Position numbers and translations under genes: made by a program
Assembly (NCBI RefSeq): GCF_027011145.1
Contig: NZ_JALVAO010000003.1
Span: 1-42,295 of the forward strand
Direction of reading: 5' to 3'
DNA: 42,295 nucleotides
Origin: Thermococcus sp.
GTDB lineage: Archaea > Methanobacteriota_B > Thermococci > Thermococcales > Thermococcaceae
Shown here: piece after piece, positions 39,218 to 42,295 of the stretch
How positions within the stretch are numbered: position 1 is the first letter of the stretch
Layout of the letters: every line of letters starts with the position of its first letter
Notes under the pieces: model-generated
What the model was told of the DNA's origin: nothing
Seen by the model: the letters and a program-made list of their open reading frames with translations, nothing else
Databases searched by the model: none

Positions 39218-40288
39218 TCACTCACCACCGAGGGCTTTCAAAACTTCCCTGAGTTCTCTCCTTGCGAGCTCAATCTCACGCCTTTCGTCAACTTCCTCCC
39301 ATGTCCTCGCCTTGAGTAGCGTTCCAAGGAACTTATCCTCGGTAACGTTGCCCCTGACGATTATCTCCTTCCCGAGGAGCGGGTAGTAGGTTTCCTCCGC
39401 GAGCTTCCTGCCGGCTTCCCTTATCGTCAGACCCTCCTCGATTAGTTTCTTGAGTTTCTCGTCTATCTCCTCCGGACTTTCGCCGAGTAGCTCGCTCGCC
39501 TCGTCGCCAAAGAGGGTAACCCTTATGTAGCCGGTTGAGTCGTCGAGACCGAAGTCGAGGACGACCATCTTCACAGGCTCAACTGGGCCGTGTTCCGGGC
39601 AGACCCATGTCTCGCTCGCCGGGTCGTAGTCAACCTTTCTCCTGCACTCTGGACAGGAGTCGTAGGTTATTACCCTGTAAAGCCTCGCTATCGTTCCCCT
39701 CAGCTCGACGAAGCGCTCGTTGCCCTCCAGGTCCTTAATCCTCATTCTCCTGTAGTTGTATGTCCTGACCTCTTCAAGGGGAGGTATCTCCTCGACGCGC
39801 GGATCCTCCGGGTTCTTGATAATCCTCGTCCTGAAGTTGGCGTGAAGCTCTATCCCCCTCATGCCTTCCTTAACGAGGGGGTCTATGACCTTGATGATAT
39901 CTCCGGGGCTGAGCTCCTCGTAGTACTTGCTCACGAAGTTGTCCCAGAGGACGAGCCTCGCCTGGCCTGTGGAGTCGTAGATTATGAGGTTTGCAACCCT
40001 GCCCGTTGAGCCGTCCCTCTTCTGGTACTGCCTCGGCGGGAACTTCCTGAGAACCCTTGCAACAATGTTGACGTTGCTCATTCCCGGGACAAGGTCAGCT
40101 ATATGGAGTAACTCTTCGCCCTCCTCTAGTTTGATTCCCATTTCCTCCGCGAGCATTACGGCCGCGGCGTGTTCGGAAATCCCGTGGGTTTTAGCCAGCT
40201 CTCTGATTTTTCTCTCTATTTCCTCCTTCGAGAGGCCCCTGTGGCGGATAATCCTGTTGATAATTTGCTCCTTTGTAAGACCTACCAT
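39218..40288 (-). CDS. Replication protein A, RPA41 subunit
   Basis: This 356-residue large subunit has two OB-type parts, about 60-170 (GRVANLIIYDSTGQARLVLW) and a later one with a zinc finger CPECRRK and CPEHG (about 215-235), then VLDFGLDDSTGYIRVTLFGD. The N-terminal helical part (IINRIIRHRGLSKEEIERKI) is typical of Pyrococcus RPA41. ATG 40288 follows GGTGAGTGGT. It is the first gene of the 41-14-32 operon. Confidence 0.94.
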   Translation of the reverse strand: MVGLTKEQIINRIIRHRGLSKEEIERKIRELAKTHGISEHAAAVMLAEEMGIKLEEGEELLHIADLVPGMSNVNIVARVLRKFPPRQYQKRDGSTGRVANLIIYDSTGQARLVLWDNFVSKYYEELSPGDIIKVIDPLVKEGMRGIELHANFRTRIIKNPEDPRVEEIPPLEEVRTYNYRRMRIKDLEGNERFVELRGTIARLYRVITYDSCPECRRKVDYDPASETWVCPEHGPVEPVKMVVLDFGLDDSTGYIRVTLFGDEASELLGESPEEIDEKLKKLIEEGLTIREAGRKLAEETYYPLLGKEIIVRGNVTEDKFLGTLLKARTWEEVDERREIELARRELREVLKALGGE

Positions 40289-40320
40289 ACCACTCACCTT
40301 AATGGTAATCGGCATTTCGA

Positions 40321-40330
40321 GTATTTAAAC
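40321..40330 (-). promoter_or_regulatory. TATA box of the RPA operon
   Basis: GTTTAAATAC on the reverse strand is centred about 37 nt before ATG 40288, just upstream of the GGTGA leader. Strong match to the archaeal TATA pattern. Confidence 0.65.
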
Positions 40331-40384
40331 TTTTTGTTCCTGACTTCTTTAGCCGAGAATAGGCATTATTTCTGCTCTATTGAG

Positions 40385-40390
40385 AAAAAA
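40385..40390 (-). terminator. T-run after scpB
   Basis: CCCTTTTTTCTC on the reverse strand lies about 25 nt after the ScpB stop, matching the oligo-T signal. Confidence 0.45.
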
Positions 40391-40413
40391 GGGCAACTGA
40401 AAGACCCAGAAGT

Positions 40414-41010
40414 TTATTCAGTCCCGGAACTTTCTTCTTCAGTTTTGGAGTCATCACTATTTTTACCCTCAAGCTTCGCTATGAGGTCGCTGTACTCGGC
40501 GTGGACAACTTTCTTGAAGGCGTCTTTGATTATAGCTGGGTCATTCTGGGGGAAGCCGTAGAGCTCGGCGAACTTTTGAGTCGTCCCGAGAAGCTTCGTT
40601 CTCTCGTAGGGTTCCGCGTAGATTAGGCCCATCTCCGTTAGCTTCCTTATGTGCTCGTAGGCCTGACTCCCGCGGAGCTTTATTATCTTGCTCTGTTCAA
40701 TCGGCTGGAGATAAGCTATAAGTGCGAGAGTTTTCAGTTCTCCTGTCCTTAAGTCCGGCCTCGGCATGAGGTGAATTACCCTCTGGCTGTACTCCTGTTT
40801 GACTTGCATGACGTATTTGTCTCCAAGAACTCTAACAACCTCAATCGCGCTCTTCCTCTCCGCGTATTCCGCCGCTATGAGCTCGATTAGCTTTTCAAGG
40901 TAATCAAGGGATTTTATTCCAAGGGCCCTTGAGAGCTCCTTTACGCTGAGTGGCCTTCCAGCAACAAAAAGAGCCGCCTCGACGAGGGCCTTGTCCTCAA
41001 GCAGTCCCAT
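40414..41010 (-). CDS. scpB: Segregation and condensation protein ScpB
   Basis: The 198 residues have two winged-helix parts in the ScpB pattern: VEAALFVAGRPLSVKELSRA about 10-30, then RTGELKTLALIAYLQPIEQS about 91-110 with IIKLRGSQAYEHIRKLTEMG. The acidic, serine-rich tail (SDDSKTEEESSGTE) is extra. It pairs with ScpA and SMC to organise chromosomes; neither partner is in the window. ATG 41010 follows GGTGTGACCC. Reverse TATA AGCTTAATAACG lies at 41043-41054. Confidence 0.92.
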   Translation of the reverse strand: MGLLEDKALVEAALFVAGRPLSVKELSRALGIKSLDYLEKLIELIAAEYAERKSAIEVVRVLGDKYVMQVKQEYSQRVIHLMPRPDLRTGELKTLALIAYLQPIEQSKIIKLRGSQAYEHIRKLTEMGLIYAEPYERTKLLGTTQKFAELYGFPQNDPAIIKDAFKKVVHAEYSDLIAKLEGKNSDDSKTEEESSGTE

Positions 41011-41059
41011 GGGTCACACCTATCTGTGGTCTCTTTAAGGCCCGTTATTAAGCTTCCGT

Positions 41060-42088
41060 TCACTCGAAGATTCTTCTCAGCATGGCACGTTCCCTCTCGT
41101 CCCAGGAGCCCTCGTCCAGAACGACCACAAGTAAGGCGTTGTTAACGAATGCCATGTCCCTGAGCGTCGCCAGGAACTTGAGAACCGGCTGAAGGCCGTT
41201 GTACGTAACTAGGAACTCAAGGCCATCGAGTATAACAACGCCGGTGATTCCACTTGAATTTGCCTCCTGGAGGTATCTACTTACGATTTCGCTTATTCTA
41301 GCCAAGTTCGTAGGATGAATTTTCATTTCTCCGCTTATTGAAGTTATCATGTAAACTGTCCAAGATGGAAACTCAACAGGTTTTCTCAAAAATGCTAGGA
41401 CGGGATATTCTTTTAGAGAGTTAGCGACGGCTTTATAATCTTCGCTTGTGATAATTTTTATCCCTGGTTCGACTTTTATCTTGGGTTTCTTCTTGATGAA
41501 ACTTTCTGAAAGCACCATTTTGGCCATAAAGTAAGCTGATAGGACCGTTAAAACTGCTCCAAGTGCAAATCCAAATGGAGCAAACCACTCCACACTTCTC
41601 AGAACGGGATAATCCATCTCGTGCAGACCAAAGAGCGCGAGTGCTATACCAGCTTTTCTTGCCGTTGGGAATTCAAACTCAGTTAATGCAAGAATACTCC
41701 CAGCGAGAAATACATAAAATGCTGAAATTCCGTAGGGGATGCCTACTCTTGATTCCCATTCGGTGCCGAGTAGTATTCCATATAGCGTTCCCACTAGTGG
41801 AGGTGGAGATAGAATCCAGGGCATTCTAAGGGAAGCTTGACCTTCTTCTATAAGAAAAAGAAGCGATCCATAGAAAAGAATTGAGGAAAAAAGTGCGTAT
41901 AAAGTAACAATAAGGATTTCATTTCCGAGAAAATCCATAAAGACAACTAATGCAGATACTATCCAAGCAATTCCAAGGTAGAGTGCAGAGCGTCTCTTGG
42001 AAATTTTGTATGCTCTTATTAGAAAACCCGCAACAATTAGTTTCGCACTGAGGCTAAATGTTTGTCCTGTTACTAACAGGCTATCCAT
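41060..42088 (-). CDS. Membrane protein with C-terminal DUF835 domain
   Basis: The 342 residues begin with about six to seven membrane helices (about 10-200), then a soluble DUF835 domain (about 215-342; ITSEDYKAVANSLKEYPVLA, GITGVVILDGLEFLVTYNGL). DUF835 resembles an inactive KaiC/RecA-like fold without a Walker A, and its role in Thermococcales is unknown. ATG 42088 follows GAGTGATTTGA. TATA on the reverse strand GATTATAATGG lies at 42118-42128. A membrane signalling role is inference. Confidence 0.82.
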   Translation of the reverse strand: MDSLLVTGQTFSLSAKLIVAGFLIRAYKISKRRSALYLGIAWIVSALVVFMDFLGNEILIVTLYALFSSILFYGSLLFLIEEGQASLRMPWILSPPPLVGTLYGILLGTEWESRVGIPYGISAFYVFLAGSILALTEFEFPTARKAGIALALFGLHEMDYPVLRSVEWFAPFGFALGAVLTVLSAYFMAKMVLSESFIKKKPKIKVEPGIKIITSEDYKAVANSLKEYPVLAFLRKPVEFPSWTVYMITSISGEMKIHPTNLARISEIVSRYLQEANSSGITGVVILDGLEFLVTYNGLQPVLKFLATLRDMAFVNNALLVVVLDEGSWDERERAMLRRIFE

Positions 42089-42188
42089 TCAAATCACTCG
42101 CATACATCGAGTTTTTGCCATTATAATCTTTTTCCTCTTAATAATTTGCTAGTTCTTTCATCAATTACTCAATCTGGATAACCGTAAG

Positions 42189-42198
42189 ATTTATAAAT
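42189..42198 (+). promoter_or_regulatory. TATA box of the 5S rRNA gene
   Basis: ATTTATAAAT is centred about 25 nt before the first bases of the 5S rRNA. It is the strongest TATA box at this end. Confidence 0.7.
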
Positions 42199-42217
42199 TC
42201 ATTGGGGAGGGTTATAT

Positions 42218-42295
42218 CGGCACGGCGGCCATAGCGGCGGGGTTACACCCGGTCTCGTTTCGACCCCGGAAGTTAAGCCCGCCAGCGTTCCCGGG
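42218..42295 (+). rRNA. 5S ribosomal RNA (5' part; runs off the right edge)
   Basis: The segment after the TATA box reads CGGCACGGCGGCCATAGCGG, then ACACCCGGTCTCGTTTCGAC and GGAAGTTAAGCC, the conserved loop A/B/C core of archaeal 5S rRNA. The start is set to within two or three bases. The 3' part is outside the window. No tRNA is seen before it. Confidence 0.88.

Overview
The window is a hyperthermophilic euryarchaeal chromosome segment of the order Thermococcales, most likely Thermococcus. The protein set supports this: short archaeal NDP-sugar and AglB glycosylation enzymes, a three-gene RPA41/RPA14/RPA32 operon, aIF2-gamma, S6e, L41e, SecG/Sec61-beta, Dph2, a Clp1-type RNA kinase, DGGGP synthase, and DUF432, DUF434 and DUF835 proteins. 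So do TATA boxes about 25 nt before predicted start sites and GGTGA-type Shine-Dalgarno (SD) sequences 3-6 nt before start codons. CCA is encoded in all three tRNA genes. Many long 5' extensions of open frames were trimmed to the start that follows the GGTGA site.

Region by region: (1) 1-9.7 kb is a surface-glycan/N-glycosylation region: a visibly AT-rich GT4-GT2-flippase operon cut by the left edge, a winged-helix gene with no ordinary start codon, oligosaccharyltransferase AglB, a sugar nucleotidyltransferase, an NDP-sugar epimerase, then tRNA-Glu, tRNA-Ile, a 634-bp gene-free stretch full of hairpins, tRNA-Pro and a dolichol-phosphate-mannose synthase. (2) 9.8-18.4 kb holds a KaiC-like ATPase with a small partner, an M28-like aminopeptidase, a winged-helix regulator, a TrkA-TrkH potassium system with trkA frameshifted at a 7-base homopolymer, L41e with a phosphoesterase, a nitrilase-family amidase and a methyltransferase. 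(3) 18.4-23.1 kb is an accessory membrane/regulatory region: a membrane protein plus HTH pair, PadR with two SdpI-like proteins, a YhfC/PrsW-like intramembrane protease, a YbjQ protein with a 23-bp palindrome at its promoter, and a secreted permuted-papain amidase. (4) 23.2-27.2 kb encodes translation-related modification enzymes (Dph2, METTL5-like, NSUN-type). (5) 27.2-31.8 kb has DUF432-MscS-DUF2226-like, DUF434, HD and PIN genes. (6) 31.8-42.3 kb is mostly informational: aIF2-gamma, S6e, SecG, a PRC-barrel/coiled-coil protein, EngB, an Lrp-type regulator, Clp1-type kinase, DGGGP synthase, the RPA operon, ScpB, a DUF835 membrane protein and the start of a 5S rRNA gene.

How genes work together: the first 10 kb can make, charge, flip and transfer a lipid-linked glycan (sugar-nucleotide enzymes, dolichyl-phosphate-type transferases, flippase, AglB). 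The TrkAH and MscS operons both serve ion and osmotic balance. The Dph2/METTL5/NSUN run acts on translation components, and RPA with ScpB on DNA maintenance. I saw no CRISPR array, insertion sequence or prophage. The best candidates for something new are the structured inter-tRNA region, the palindromic operators near 22.4, 18.4 and 13.0 kb, the start-less winged-helix gene, and the CdvA-like PRC-barrel/coiled-coil protein.
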